From an alpha proteobacterium SCGC AAA028-C07 (GTDB lineage: Bacteria; Pseudomonadota; Alphaproteobacteria; Pelagibacterales; Pelagibacteraceae): DNA of 64,000 nucleotides. Below the pieces are notes generated by a model. It did no database searches, was not told the origin of the DNA, and was given only the letters and a program-made list of their open reading frames with translations. Shown here piece by piece: positions 7,828-17,652 of the stretch. The translations under genes and the position numbers were made by a program. Within the stretch, counting starts at the first letter, position 1, and each line of letters opens with the position of its first letter. The stretch is taken from NCBI GenBank assembly GCA_000419465.1, contig ATTB01000001.1:124001-188000 (forward strand), given 5' to 3'.

Positions 7828-9423
7828 TTAAGCAACTTTTTTTATATATTCTTTTTTATTTAAAAATTCCTGCATTTCTTTTAACGTAATTTGTTTTCTA
7901 AATAAAAACTTCTCATTAGAATTTGGATAATCACTTCTAAAATGAGCTCCTCTACTTTCTTTTCTCAAGTATGCTGAATAAGTGATTAATCTAGATACTA
8001 AAATCATATCTTTAAGTTTAGCTGATAAATCTTTCGCTTCCCTTTCTATTCTATCAATTTCAATAAATGCTTTTTTAAGTTTTTGTTCATTTCTATAAAC
8101 ACCCACTAAATCACTCATAATATTTCTAAGCTGCCAAATATATTTTTTTGCTCTAATTCTAGATGATGTTTTTTCTTTTGGTAAATATTTTTTAAAATTA
8201 ATATTTTTATCTTCTGTATTATTAAGTACTTCAGAATTAATAGAAGTTGCTATTCTTTTTCCAAAAACAAAAGCCTCAAGCAGAGAATTAGAGGCAAGTC
8301 TATTTGCTCCATGCGCGCCTGTTGAAGAAACCTCACCACATGCCCAAAGTCCTTTAATAGATGATTTCCCATTTTCATCAACAAGTACGCCTCCCATGTG
8401 ATAATGTGCAGCAGGAGTTACAGGTATTTTTTCTCTGGTAAAATCAATATTAGCTTTGTTTAAAAAATTGTAAGCACTTGGAAACATTGTTTCTAGTTGC
8501 TCATTTGAGAATTTTCTACAATCCAAGAATGTTGAATGTCCAAGATCTTTTAATCTTTGTAGTTCACGAGCAACGATATCACGGGGCGCAAGATCTCCGC
8601 TTGGATGAATTGATTTCATAAATTGACTATCATTTTCATCAACTAACTTAGCCCCATCTCCTCTAAGAGCTTCAGTTAACAAAGGAGTTGGATCAAGCCC
8701 AACGTCCATTCCTGTTGGGTGAAATTGAACAAATTCCATATCAGAAAGAATTGCACCAGCACGGGCTGCCATTGCAATACCTTCACCGTAAATATCTCTA
8801 GGATTTGTTGTATGTTCGTAAATACTACCAAGACCACCAGTTGCAAGAACAACATTAGGGGCTTTAAAGAATGTAAAATTATCAACTATATTCTTTCCAA
8901 TATGACGACCAATTAAACCAATAACCTTATTATTTTCAGTTATAATTTCATCAACGGTAACATCTTCTAGAATAGTAATATTTTCTAACTTTTGAATGTT
9001 ATTTATCAAAGTTTTTATAATTTCTCTTCCCGAACTATCACCGTTTACTTTCAATACTCTGCGTCTGCTATGAGCTGCTTCTTGAGACATTAAAAAATTT
9101 TTAAGATGATCTTTGTCAAAATTAACTCCTTTTTCTTCTAGAAATTTAATAATAGAAGATGCTTCTTCAGTTATAATTTTAACAATTTTTTCATCACTTA
9201 GTCCTGAGCTTGCTTTAATAGTATCTTCAAAGTGAATCTTTGGACTATCATCTTTACCAACAGCTGCAGCAATTCCTCCTTGTGCCCAAGCGCTTGATGA
9301 AGCTTCGCCTAATTTTTTTTTAGAAATTAAAGTAACTTTTCTTGGGTAAAGACAAATTGCAGTCATTAATCCAGAAATTCCAGATCCAATAACAATAACG
9401 TCAGTAGTGTGTAAACTTTCCAT
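7828..9423 (-). CDS. nadB: L-aspartate oxidase
   Basis: The 531-residue flavoprotein oxidises L-aspartate to iminoaspartate, the substrate of NadA. The N-terminal dinucleotide fold reads VIVIGSGISGLMTAI, followed by SSSAWAQGGIAAAVG for FAD contact. FHPTG, PRDIVARE (catalytic arginine region) and the GANRLASNSLLEAFVFG motif follow, then the helical C-terminal domain of the succinate dehydrogenase flavoprotein family. The length fits NadB, not SdhA. The ATG overlaps the nadA stop (TAATG), so translation is coupled. Confidence 0.96.
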   Translation of the reverse strand: MESLHTTDVIVIGSGISGLMTAICLYPRKVTLISKKKLGEASSSAWAQGGIAAAVGKDDSPKIHFEDTIKASSGLSDEKIVKIITEEASSIIKFLEEKGVNFDKDHLKNFLMSQEAAHSRRRVLKVNGDSSGREIIKTLINNIQKLENITILEDVTVDEIITENNKVIGLIGRHIGKNIVDNFTFFKAPNVVLATGGLGSIYEHTTNPRDIYGEGIAMAARAGAILSDMEFVQFHPTGMDVGLDPTPLLTEALRGDGAKLVDENDSQFMKSIHPSGDLAPRDIVARELQRLKDLGHSTFLDCRKFSNEQLETMFPSAYNFLNKANIDFTREKIPVTPAAHYHMGGVLVDENGKSSIKGLWACGEVSSTGAHGANRLASNSLLEAFVFGKRIATSINSEVLNNTEDKNINFKKYLPKEKTSSRIRAKKYIWQLRNIMSDLVGVYRNEQKLKKAFIEIDRIEREAKDLSAKLKDMILVSRLITYSAYLRKESRGAHFRSDYPNSNEKFLFRKQITLKEMQEFLNKKEYIKKVA

Positions 9424-10439
9424 TAAGCAAGACTAGATTGACGACCAACTTTAATCATACGCTCAATAGGAAGTCTTGCTTTATCTATAATAGATTTATC
9501 GATTAAAACTTCATTCGTTTCGTTCATTAAGCAATCATAAATTTTTGGTAATTGTATTCTTTTCATATGAGGACATAAATTACATGGTCTAACAAAATTA
9601 GTTTCAGGATTTTCAACCTGAACATTGTCGCTCATTGAACATTCTGTAACTAAAAATACATTCTTGGGTTTGTTATTTTTAACATATTGAATCATTCCAG
9701 ACGTTGAACCAGTAAAATCAGAAGCTTTAATAACATCAGGAGGACACTCAGGATGAGAAACAATAACTAAATCAGGATAATTCTTTCTAAGTTGATTTAA
9801 TTCTTCCGCTGTAAACTGTTCATGAACCATGCATGTTCCATCCCAAGGAATAATTTTAACTTTAGTTTGTGAAGCGACATATTTTGCAAGATAGACATCA
9901 GGTAAAAATATAACTTCTTTTACTCCCAAAGATTCGACAACTTTTACACCATTAGCTGAAGTGCAGCAGACATCTGTTTCAGCTTTAACCTCAGCAGACG
10001 TGTTTACATAAGTAACTACTGGAACGCCTGGATATTGTTTTTTTAATTTTCTAACATCTTCTGCAGTAATCGACTCTGCAAGGGAGCAACCCGCTTTCAT
10101 ATCTGGAATAAGAACTTTTTTATTTGGAGACATTATTTTTGCGGTTTCAGCCATAAAGTGTACGCCCGCCATAATAATAATATCTGCTTTAGTTTTCCCA
10201 GCCTCAATTGCTAGGGTTAAAGAGTCACCAATAATATCAGCGACTCCATGATAAATTTCTGGTGTTTGATAGTTGTGTGCTAAAATAACGGCATTATTTT
10301 TTTTTTTAAGTTCATTAATTTTATAAATATAGGGAGCGTGTAGAGGCCATTCTAACGCTGGTACAACAGATTTTATTTTTTGATAAATACCCGCAGTATT
10401 TTTTTCAATTTCTTTTGTAAATTCTAACTGAGAACTCAT
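9423..10439 (-). CDS. nadA: Quinolinate synthase, 4Fe-4S enzyme
   Basis: The 338-residue enzyme condenses iminoaspartate with dihydroxyacetone phosphate to quinolinate. It has the three-domain NadA signature: [11 protein letters not shown], a Cys in [21 protein letters not shown], and the C-terminal [10 protein letters not shown]. Three of these cysteines hold the oxygen-sensitive 4Fe-4S cluster. It is the first gene of the nadA-nadB-nadC operon, and the next upstream gene (ygfZ) lies 84 bases away on the same strand. YgfZ takes part in Fe-S protein maturation, so the adjacency makes sense. Confidence 0.96.
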   Translation of the reverse strand: MSSQLEFTKEIEKNTAGIYQKIKSVVPALEWPLHAPYIYKINELKKKNNAVILAHNYQTPEIYHGVADIIGDSLTLAIEAGKTKADIIIMAGVHFMAETAKIMSPNKKVLIPDMKAGCSLAESITAEDVRKLKKQYPGVPVVTYVNTSAEVKAETDVCCTSANGVKVVESLGVKEVIFLPDVYLAKYVASQTKVKIIPWDGTCMVHEQFTAEELNQLRKNYPDLVIVSHPECPPDVIKASDFTGSTSGMIQYVKNNKPKNVFLVTECSMSDNVQVENPETNFVRPCNLCPHMKRIQLPKIYDCLMNETNEVLIDKSIIDKARLPIERMIKVGRQSSLA

Positions 10440-10523
10440 AGATTTTTATAATTCATAAATGATAATTGACTAAGTTATTATAGTAAAATTAATATTTAAA
10501 TTAGTTAAAACAGCGCTATTTAC

Positions 10524-11408
10524 TTATATAACCATCCAGTTTGGGATATTAATTTTTATACAAGCCGTTTCTGTTTTTAATTCTTTACCTATAATTAAAT
10601 TTTTATTCTCCTTATTAATTTTGATTAATGCAAAAGGAAATAAATCGTCTATCAAAACTTTTCCAACTTCTTCATTGTCTAAAGTAATTTTTTGACCTTC
10701 TACAACCTTTCCATTTACAGTTTGTAATGCAAATAATCTTTTATTGACCTTATTTTTTAAATGCATTCGAGCAGTATTTTCCTGACCAATGTAGCATCCT
10801 TTTTTTTGATCTATTCCATTAAGTTCTAGAAAGTTAGCCTCAAGTGAAAATAATTGATTTTGCAATTTTTGAATATCTTTACACGGAACTCCCAAATCAA
10901 ATAGTTTCTTCTCTAACAAATATTTTTCATTAGATTGCTCAATATTTAAATCGTTCAAAAATTCTTTAATTTTAGATTGTTCTATAATTGCTCTCGCTAA
11001 AGTATTTTTTATTCTTGGGTCTTCAAAAATTAGATAATTTTTATAATTAATTAGATTTAATTTATTCACATTTAAGCTTTTGAATTTTGCAAAAGGTATA
11101 TCAATACTCACTAAATCATTTTCAATTTTAATTTCTATTTTAGATCTTAATTTATAATTATAGAGTTTATTGAATAATTCTTTTATAAGTTCGCTATTAC
11201 ATTCAATTAAAAAAATATTTTTTGTTTTTAAAATAATAAATTCAAATAAAAATTTTCCTTGTGGAGTTAATAATGAAGCAAATATACTATTATTATCTGT
11301 TACTTTTTTAATATCATTAGAAATAATATTTTGAATAAAATCGATGCTATCTTCACCTTTAACACTAATAAAACCTTTTAAAGTTATATAAGCTTTATTT
11401 GTTTCCAT
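10524..11408 (-). CDS. ygfZ: YgfZ/IBA57-type folate-binding Fe-S cluster assembly protein
   Basis: The 294-residue protein belongs to the GcvT-like fold and carries the YgfZ signature KKGCYIGQE near residue 202, with the conserved cysteine needed for function. The family uses folate to help mature or repair certain 4Fe-4S enzymes. GcvT glycine-cleavage proteins lack this signature and are longer. It is divergent from pyrC (38 bases between the starts), which is also the arrangement I recall from other alphaproteobacteria, and upstream of the Fe-S enzyme gene nadA. The sequence is otherwise diverged and Lys/Asn-rich. Confidence 0.87.
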   Translation of the reverse strand: METNKAYITLKGFISVKGEDSIDFIQNIISNDIKKVTDNNSIFASLLTPQGKFLFEFIILKTKNIFLIECNSELIKELFNKLYNYKLRSKIEIKIENDLVSIDIPFAKFKSLNVNKLNLINYKNYLIFEDPRIKNTLARAIIEQSKIKEFLNDLNIEQSNEKYLLEKKLFDLGVPCKDIQKLQNQLFSLEANFLELNGIDQKKGCYIGQENTARMHLKNKVNKRLFALQTVNGKVVEGQKITLDNEEVGKVLIDDLFPFALIKINKENKNLIIGKELKTETACIKINIPNWMVI

Positions 11409-11446
11409 TATTGTACGTTTATCTACTTTGGTGTATTAAATTTTAG

Positions 11447-12760
11447 ATGTCCAATATATATGATTTAATTATAAAAAACGGCAACTGTTTTATAAATAAC
11501 AATCTTACACAAACTGATATTGGAATTAAAGATAATCAAATTATTAGAATAGGCTTAATCAATGAAGGCGCAGATAAAGTTCTTGATGCGAAAGGCCTTA
11601 CAATTATTCCAGGCGCGATAGATACTCAGGTTCACTTTAGAGAACCAGGCAATCCAGACAAAGAAGATTTAGAGAGTGGTAGCAGGGCTGCAATTTTAGG
11701 AGGAATTACATCTGTCTTTGAAATGCCTAATACTAACCCAGCCACTGATAATTTTGAAAGATTTCAAGATAAATTAGATCGAGCAAAAAATAGAATGTAT
11801 TGTAATTACGCATTTTATTTTGGAGCAACAGAGAATAACTTTGAGTTTATAAAACAAACTACAAACCTAGTAGGATGTTGCGGAATTAAAATGTTTATAG
11901 GTTCATCAACTGGAACTTTGCTTGTAAAAAAAGACGAAGCTATTGAAGAAGTTATTAAAATAAGTCCAAGAGTTGTTTCGATCCATTCTGAAGATGATGA
12001 TTTGTTACAAAAGAAAAAAGTTTTAATCGAAAAAGGGAATGTAAAGACCCATCCTATGTGGAGAGATTCAGAAGTTGCATTAACTTCTACTAAAAAAGTA
12101 GTTAGTTTTGCTAATAAACATAAGAAAAGAATACATGTTTTACATGTGTCTTCTAAAGAAGAGGCGGATTTTTTAGCAAATAATAAAAAATATGTAACTG
12201 TTGAAACAACTCCGCAGTTCCTAACTTTATTTGCTCCTGATTGTTATGAGGAGCTTGGAACTTTGGCACAAATGAATCCTCCAATAAGAACAAAGGATCA
12301 TCAAGATGTTTTATGGAAGCGTTTGCTAGATGGAACTGTTGACGTTCTCGGATCGGACCATGCTCCACATACATTAAAAGAAAAACAAAAACCATATCCT
12401 GAAAGCCCCTCTGGTTTGACAGGTGTTCAGACTATGCTTCCTATTATGTTAGATCATGTAAATAATAAAAAACTTACATTTCAAAGACTAGTCGAATTAT
12501 TAAGCATTAATCCTTGTAAAATTTTCAATATAAAAAAAAGAGGAGAGATCAAAGAAGGATATTATGCGGATCTCACTGTTATTGATATGAAATTGAATTT
12601 TAAAATTACCAATGATTGGATTGCAAGCAGATGTGGATGGACGCCATTTAATAATAAAACCGTAAAAGGTTTTCCGGTTGGAACTATTGTTAATGGCAAG
12701 ATTGCTTCTTGGGATCAAAAGATTATTGATACTAAATTTGGTAAACCTTTAGAATTCTAA
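11447..12760 (+). CDS. pyrC: Dihydroorotase (class I, amidohydrolase family)
   Basis: The 437-residue enzyme closes carbamoyl-aspartate to dihydroorotate in pyrimidine synthesis. It shows QVHFREPGNPDKEDLESG (61-78), FEMPNTNP, GIKMFIGSSTG with the probable carboxylated lysine, the His in VVSIHSEDD and in HVLHVSSKEE, and LGSDHAPHT with the catalytic aspartate. The first His of the usual HxH metal motif is Gln61. This variant occurs in some Bacteroidetes and alphaproteobacterial enzymes as I remember, so it may still be active, but allantoinase or hydantoinase relatives cannot be fully excluded. It ends on a shared CTAA with prpE. Confidence 0.88.
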   Translation: MSNIYDLIIKNGNCFINNNLTQTDIGIKDNQIIRIGLINEGADKVLDAKGLTIIPGAIDTQVHFREPGNPDKEDLESGSRAAILGGITSVFEMPNTNPATDNFERFQDKLDRAKNRMYCNYAFYFGATENNFEFIKQTTNLVGCCGIKMFIGSSTGTLLVKKDEAIEEVIKISPRVVSIHSEDDDLLQKKKVLIEKGNVKTHPMWRDSEVALTSTKKVVSFANKHKKRIHVLHVSSKEEADFLANNKKYVTVETTPQFLTLFAPDCYEELGTLAQMNPPIRTKDHQDVLWKRLLDGTVDVLGSDHAPHTLKEKQKPYPESPSGLTGVQTMLPIMLDHVNNKKLTFQRLVELLSINPCKIFNIKKRGEIKEGYYADLTVIDMKLNFKITNDWIASRCGWTPFNNKTVKGFPVGTIVNGKIASWDQKIIDTKFGKPLEF

Positions 12761-14652
12761 CTTTTAATTATTCCAGCTTCAATCAAAGATGATTTAATCT
12801 CATCTAAAATAAGCGGATCATCAATAGTTGCTGGCATTTTATAAGGAACTTGATCAGCGATTTTACCAACCGTTCCCCTTAAAATCTTTCCAGATCTTGT
12901 TTTTGGAAGTCTTTTTACAACAACTACATTTTTAAAAGCAGCTACAGGTCCAATTTTATCTCTAATCATTTGAATGCATTCTTTTGAAATATCTTCAGGC
13001 TTTTTTGTTACTCCAGATTTTAAAACAATTAAACCAAGAGGTATTTGACCCTTTAAATTATCAGCAATCCCAAGCACCGCACATTCTGCAACACTAGTAT
13101 TTTCAGATAATATTTCTTCCATTGAACCAGTTGAAAGCCTATGTCCTGCAACGTTAATAATGTCGTCAGTTCTAGACATTATCCACACATATCCATTCCC
13201 ATCAATGTGTCCCGCATCATAAGTTTTGTAGTAACCCTTATAAGGATCCATATAGTTTTCTTTATATCTTTTGTCTGCTTTCCATAATGTTGGAAAAGTT
13301 CCTGGAGGAAGAGGCAACTTTACTACCACATCACCCATTTCAGATGGTTTAGCTTGTGTACCGTCAGGTTTTAAAATTTGAATATTATAACCAGGAACTG
13401 CTTTGCCGGCAGAACCATATTTTGTTTCAAATAAACCAAAACCTGCACAATTTGCACTTATTGCCCATCCCGTTTCGGTTTGCCACCAATGATCTATTAC
13501 TGGTTTTTTTAATAAGTTTTCAGCCCATTTAATTGTATCTGGGTCAGCTCTCTCTCCTGCTAAAAATAATATTTCAAACTTAGATAAATCATATCTTTTA
13601 AAAAATTTTCCTTCGGGATCTTCTTTCTTTATAGCTCTAAAAGCAGTAGGCGCAGTAAATAACGATTTAACTTTATGTTCTGATATTACTCTCCAAAAAG
13701 AACCAGCATCAGGAGTTCCGACAGGCTTTCCTTCATACAATATTGTTGTGCATCCATGAAACAATGGCCCATAAACAATATAAGAGTGACCGACAACCCA
13801 ACCTATATCACTTGCTGACCACCAAATATCACCAGGGTTAATATTGTAAATATTTTTCATTGTCCATTTTAAGGCAACGACATGACCACCAATATCTCTT
13901 ACAATACCTTTTGGCGCTCCTGTTGTTCCAGAAGTATAAAGTATATAAGCAGGATCGTTAGCATCCATATGCTCACAATCAATTTCTTTTGCATTTTTTA
14001 CAAAATCTTGCCAAGCAATATCGTTAACTCCTAATTCAACAGAATTATTTTCTCTTTGAAATATTACGCACTTTTTTGGTTTAATAGTTGCAAGTCTTAT
14101 AGCTTCATCTAAAAGCGGTTTATACTGCACTGTTCTTCCAGGTTCAAAACCACAGGAAGCAGAAATAATTAATTTTGCTTCACAGTCATTTATTCTTGCA
14201 GCAAGTTCATTTGCCGCAAATCCTCCAAACACAACTGAATGAACGGCACCTATTCTGGCGCAGGCAAGCATAGCAAAAACTGCCTCAGGGATCATAGGCA
14301 TATAAATAATTATACGATCACCTTTTTTTATTCCAAAATCCTTTAGTGCTCCTGCAAAAGTAGAGACTATTTTTTTTACTTCAGAGTAACTAAATAATTT
14401 TTTTTTTGAAGTAACAGGGCTATCATAAATGATAGCTGTGCGAGATCCATTTCCTTCTTCAACGTGTCTATCAACCGCATTAAAACATGTGTTAATTTTT
14501 CCTTCGGGAAACCAACGATAAAAAGGAGGGTTAGAACTATCTAAAACTTTTTTATAAGGTGAAAACCACTTAACATCTTTTGCAGCCTCATCCCAAAATT
14601 TTTCAGGATCCGTAATCGATGCTTTATATAAATTATCGTATTTATTGCTCAA
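12757..14652 (-). CDS. prpE: Propionyl-CoA synthetase (propionate-CoA ligase), TTG start
   Basis: The 631-residue protein is an acyl-adenylate forming enzyme that activates propionate with ATP and CoA. It has the P-loop-like YTSGTTGAPKGIV, the WWQTETGW motif, GYYKTYDAG and, near the C-terminus, KTRSGKILRGT with the catalytic lysine. N-terminal YDNLYKASITDPEKFWDEAA and overall length match PrpE better than acetyl-CoA synthetase, which is longer and has WWQTETGG. The start is TTG at 14652; a GGGG Shine-Dalgarno 5-6 bases ahead decides it. An inverted repeat lies just upstream of that site. Confidence 0.9.
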   Translation of the reverse strand: MSNKYDNLYKASITDPEKFWDEAAKDVKWFSPYKKVLDSSNPPFYRWFPEGKINTCFNAVDRHVEEGNGSRTAIIYDSPVTSKKKLFSYSEVKKIVSTFAGALKDFGIKKGDRIIIYMPMIPEAVFAMLACARIGAVHSVVFGGFAANELAARINDCEAKLIISASCGFEPGRTVQYKPLLDEAIRLATIKPKKCVIFQRENNSVELGVNDIAWQDFVKNAKEIDCEHMDANDPAYILYTSGTTGAPKGIVRDIGGHVVALKWTMKNIYNINPGDIWWSASDIGWVVGHSYIVYGPLFHGCTTILYEGKPVGTPDAGSFWRVISEHKVKSLFTAPTAFRAIKKEDPEGKFFKRYDLSKFEILFLAGERADPDTIKWAENLLKKPVIDHWWQTETGWAISANCAGFGLFETKYGSAGKAVPGYNIQILKPDGTQAKPSEMGDVVVKLPLPPGTFPTLWKADKRYKENYMDPYKGYYKTYDAGHIDGNGYVWIMSRTDDIINVAGHRLSTGSMEEILSENTSVAECAVLGIADNLKGQIPLGLIVLKSGVTKKPEDISKECIQMIRDKIGPVAAFKNVVVVKRLPKTRSGKILRGTVGKIADQVPYKMPATIDDPLILDEIKSSLIEAGIIKS

Positions 14653-14662
14653 TTTTTCCCCA

Positions 14663-14687
14663 ACTATTATTAAGTTAATTTAATAGT
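14663..14687. repeat. Inverted repeat before prpE
   Basis: ACTATTA at 14663-14669 is matched exactly by TAATAGT at 14681-14687 with an 11-base AT-rich spacer. The repeat sits directly upstream of the GGGG ribosome site of prpE. It could be an operator for a regulator of propionate use or a weak stem-loop in the leader. AT-rich repeats of this size arise by chance, so the claim is modest. Confidence 0.3.
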
Positions 14688-14743
14688 AAACCAAATGATA
14701 TGTAGTTTCAAAGCTAAGAATTTAGTTATTAAAGTCTTACTCT

Positions 14744-15688
14744 TTAGATTTTTGATATTTTAATATTTTCCGCAATGTAATGTAAGATTATATGAGGAAG
14801 TGTTAACGAAGCTAAGCCAATAAAAATAATTTTCTCAATCGCGTTTTCAAGAATGTCGAATTTTATTAAAAAAAACAAACTAATAAATAAAATAAAAAAA
14901 GTTATTAAAGTCAAAAATAATGATTGTTTAATAAATATTTGAAAGCCTTTAAATAAATTTGGATTGAGTTCATTAGAAATTAGAAGAATATTTTTAAGAG
15001 AATGCATGAAACAAAAATATAAAGTAAATGCAACAATCGGTGTAAATATATAAAATATAATAATTATTAAAAAAATTTCAAAAATAATTGAAGAAAAATC
15101 ATCTCTATTTAATTTTTTTTTTAAATAAAAATATAAGTAAAATATTGACTGCATTAGTAAATTTAGTATTAAAATAAATTTTATATAATTATTAGATAAC
15201 AGCACGTAATCTTTTGAAAAAAGAATTGTATTAAAAATTAAGTTAGTTTGTTCAAAATTAAAAAATAAGGGCAAAAGTATAATTAATGAACCTTTTAAGA
15301 AAAAAATAAATAAATTGATCTTGTATTTTTTATCTAAATAAATCTCCAAATCTTCTTTCCCAAAATGCAAAGAAGACACAGTTAAAAAAATTATTAGTGA
15401 GATTAATGGATTTAAATACCAAATTACAAAAACTAAAATAGCTAATGTGATGTAAGTAAAATAAAAAATAAATTTCCAATTTTTATATTTATTTAAAAAT
15501 AATATTTCACCAGCTTTTCCATCGTATGCTCCGTGAGAGACTCCAACTGTTGCAATTAATAGAAAACAAAATATATATATATATGCAGATGGCACATCTA
15601 AAAAAAAATTAATTACAGCTAAAATACAAATTAAGAATAAAAAAAAAAAATTAATGTTATTAAAATATTTTTTTAAATTATAATTCAT
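14744..15688 (-). CDS. blh: Beta-carotene 15,15'-dioxygenase, Brp/Blh family
   Basis: The 314-residue integral membrane protein has about eight hydrophobic segments and the histidine-bearing motifs of Brp/Blh enzymes: GVSHGAYDGKAGEI near residue 49, LHFGKEDLE near residue 107, a His in FCFMHSLKN, and HIILHYIAE near the end. Blh cleaves beta-carotene into two molecules of all-trans retinal, the chromophore of rhodopsin. It is the last gene of crtI-crtB-crtY-blh, 3 bases behind crtY, and the proteorhodopsin gene is nearby, which fixes its role. Confidence 0.93.
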   Translation of the reverse strand: MNYNLKKYFNNINFFFLFLICILAVINFFLDVPSAYIYIFCFLLIATVGVSHGAYDGKAGEILFLNKYKNWKFIFYFTYITLAILVFVIWYLNPLISLIIFLTVSSLHFGKEDLEIYLDKKYKINLFIFFLKGSLIILLPLFFNFEQTNLIFNTILFSKDYVLLSNNYIKFILILNLLMQSIFYLYFYLKKKLNRDDFSSIIFEIFLIIIIFYIFTPIVAFTLYFCFMHSLKNILLISNELNPNLFKGFQIFIKQSLFLTLITFFILFISLFFLIKFDILENAIEKIIFIGLASLTLPHIILHYIAENIKISKI

Positions 15689-15691
15689 TTA

Positions 15692-16819
15692 TTAAAAATT
15701 TAATAATTTTTTAAAAAAAATTAATTTAGGCATACTTAAAATTATTTTTATATCTTGAATAAAACTACTATTATTAGATAAAAAATTTACAATATCTTTT
15801 GCATTATTCTTTTTAAAAAGTCTAAAAAAAATTTTGTGCATATTTCCTTTTTCCTCAAGTAAAACTTTAATAAATATCTTGTCCAAAAAATTATATTTTG
15901 ATTGTATTTGAGTATTACTAATCATTTGATTTTTAATTAACTTTTGTACTAATTCTTTTGTAAATTTTTGAATATTTAGGAATGTGTAACCAGTACTTTT
16001 TCTTGTAAGATTTGCTGCGGCTCCAATTTTTATTACTTTTTTATAGCCAGTCTTTTGTTGAAAGTGAAACATTGGGATGGATCCCATTTCATTGTAGCCA
16101 AAAGTATATTCTTTTTTATAATTTAAATTCTTTTGAATATATTCATTAATCTCAGATATATATTGATCTTTTGTATAGTTTTGTTGATCTGAAATCCAAG
16201 TTGTTTCAATAAATATTTTGTTGTCACTTAGAGGTAGAGTGTAAAAAAAATGCGTCCAGCTACCTTGGTCACAATTAAAGTCCATAAGAGTTGGGTGTTT
16301 ATTTAAATTTATATTTTCTTTAAAATTTACTTCACAACCATAGAAGTGTTGGTAGATCTTAGCGTCATTACCTTCGTTAATTTTTAATGAACTGTCAAAA
16401 ACTAAATTTGTCTTAAATAGCTCATTTTTACTTTTGATTATTATTTGATCATTTTCTTCGCTAATATCATCGACACTATGGTCTAAAAATAATTTAATAT
16501 TTTTATTATCACTTATGCTTTTTAATATTTTATTATAAAATTTTTCACTATCCACGGATTGATAAGTAAATTCTCTGCAGTCTAAAATTATTTCCTCATT
16601 ACTTTTAACTACTACCTTATCCCATCTATTTAATAGACAGTCAGAAAATGAATGTTCAAAAACATTCCAATATGACCAAATTTTATCTTTGCTAAATTGC
16701 TTTCTTTTGTCAAAAATTGCACAAGTTTTATTTTTAAAAATATTGCTTTTATTCATTTCGTATAAAAGAGAAAGGCCAGAACAACCCGCTCCTATAATTA
16801 TAAAATCGTAGTTATTCAT
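15692..16819 (-). CDS. crtY: Lycopene beta-cyclase
   Basis: The 375-residue flavoprotein starts with a dinucleotide fold (YDFIIIGAGCSGLSLLYEM) and continues with features of bacterial CrtY: SYWNVFEHSF, FDSS, a THFFYTLPL segment, and FGYNEMGSIPMFHF followed by KIGAAANLTRKSTGYTF. It closes both ends of lycopene to make beta-carotene, the substrate for Blh. Its position between crtB and blh supports the call. It is strongly diverged and Lys/Asn-rich like its neighbours, so no sign of recent transfer by composition. Confidence 0.92.
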   Translation of the reverse strand: MNNYDFIIIGAGCSGLSLLYEMNKSNIFKNKTCAIFDKRKQFSKDKIWSYWNVFEHSFSDCLLNRWDKVVVKSNEEIILDCREFTYQSVDSEKFYNKILKSISDNKNIKLFLDHSVDDISEENDQIIIKSKNELFKTNLVFDSSLKINEGNDAKIYQHFYGCEVNFKENINLNKHPTLMDFNCDQGSWTHFFYTLPLSDNKIFIETTWISDQQNYTKDQYISEINEYIQKNLNYKKEYTFGYNEMGSIPMFHFQQKTGYKKVIKIGAAANLTRKSTGYTFLNIQKFTKELVQKLIKNQMISNTQIQSKYNFLDKIFIKVLLEEKGNMHKIFFRLFKKNNAKDIVNFLSNNSSFIQDIKIILSMPKLIFFKKLLNF

Positions 16820-16833
16820 TAAGAATTATTAAT

Positions 16834-17652
16834 TTAATATTTAAAATTAAAGATAAAGAATGTTTTTAAAGTAATAAATAATTTTTCAAAAAAACCAACA
16901 TATATTCTAGAATTAAAATATTTATTTAAATTGCTATTAATGATTTTTACTCCAATTCTTTGGTATAATGAACTTGCAAGAAATATTGGAAATCTAATTG
17001 CCCATGGTAAATATTTAATTCCATCATTTCCACTTTTGTAAAATTTTTCAGACATATTAATAACTTTAGTAATAGCTGCAAATAATTTACTTCGATCAAA
17101 ATTTTCATTAACTATGTCTTTCACCTTAATATTTTGTCTAAAAAAGTTTTGAGGTAAATAAATTCTTCCTAATTTTGCATCTGTAACCACATCTCTTGCA
17201 ATATTAGTTAATTGCATGGCTATTCCAAGGTCTATTGCATGCTTAATTGCTTTAGGATGAGTTGTACTAAATATATGAGCCATCATTGCTCCCACAGTGC
17301 CAGCCACATAATATGAATATTTAATTATTTCTTTTTTGGATTGAATTTTTACAGTTTTTGTATCTAATTTTATTCCGTAAAATAAGTCATTAATCAATTT
17401 ATTTGGAATATTATATTTAATTTGAATTTTTTTAAATTGATTAATAATTGTATTTTTAGATTTTATATTTGAATACTCTTTTATAAATTTATCAATTTTA
17501 CTTTTTGAATTCTTATTATTATCAACAAGATCATCTGCAATTCTGCAAAATGCATAAAGAATCGAACAGTCCGCAAATATATTTTTTTTTAAAAATTTAC
17601 CTGCCCAATAAAATGATTTTCCATAATGTTTTATATAAAATTCTAATTTCAT
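16834..17652 (-). CDS. crtB: Phytoene synthase
   Basis: The 272-residue enzyme joins two geranylgeranyl diphosphates into 15-cis-phytoene. Both aspartate-rich regions are seen: RIADDLVDNN (DDxxD) near residue 37 and NIARDVVTDAKLGRIYLP near residue 151. Size and fold agree with trans-isoprenyl diphosphate synthases. The start overlaps the crtI stop by four bases (ATGA), so it is translationally coupled. No geranylgeranyl diphosphate synthase gene (crtE) is present in the window, so the substrate must come from elsewhere. Confidence 0.95.
   Translation of the reverse strand: MKLEFYIKHYGKSFYWAGKFLKKNIFADCSILYAFCRIADDLVDNNKNSKSKIDKFIKEYSNIKSKNTIINQFKKIQIKYNIPNKLINDLFYGIKLDTKTVKIQSKKEIIKYSYYVAGTVGAMMAHIFSTTHPKAIKHAIDLGIAMQLTNIARDVVTDAKLGRIYLPQNFFRQNIKVKDIVNENFDRSKLFAAITKVINMSEKFYKSGNDGIKYLPWAIRFPIFLASSLYQRIGVKIINSNLNKYFNSRIYVGFFEKLFITLKTFFIFNFKY

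Noticed and set aside
13179..13187. Second perfect DnaA box TTATCCACA
   Set aside because: It lies in the middle of prpE and encodes conserved residues (VWIMS), so chance is the simplest explanation.
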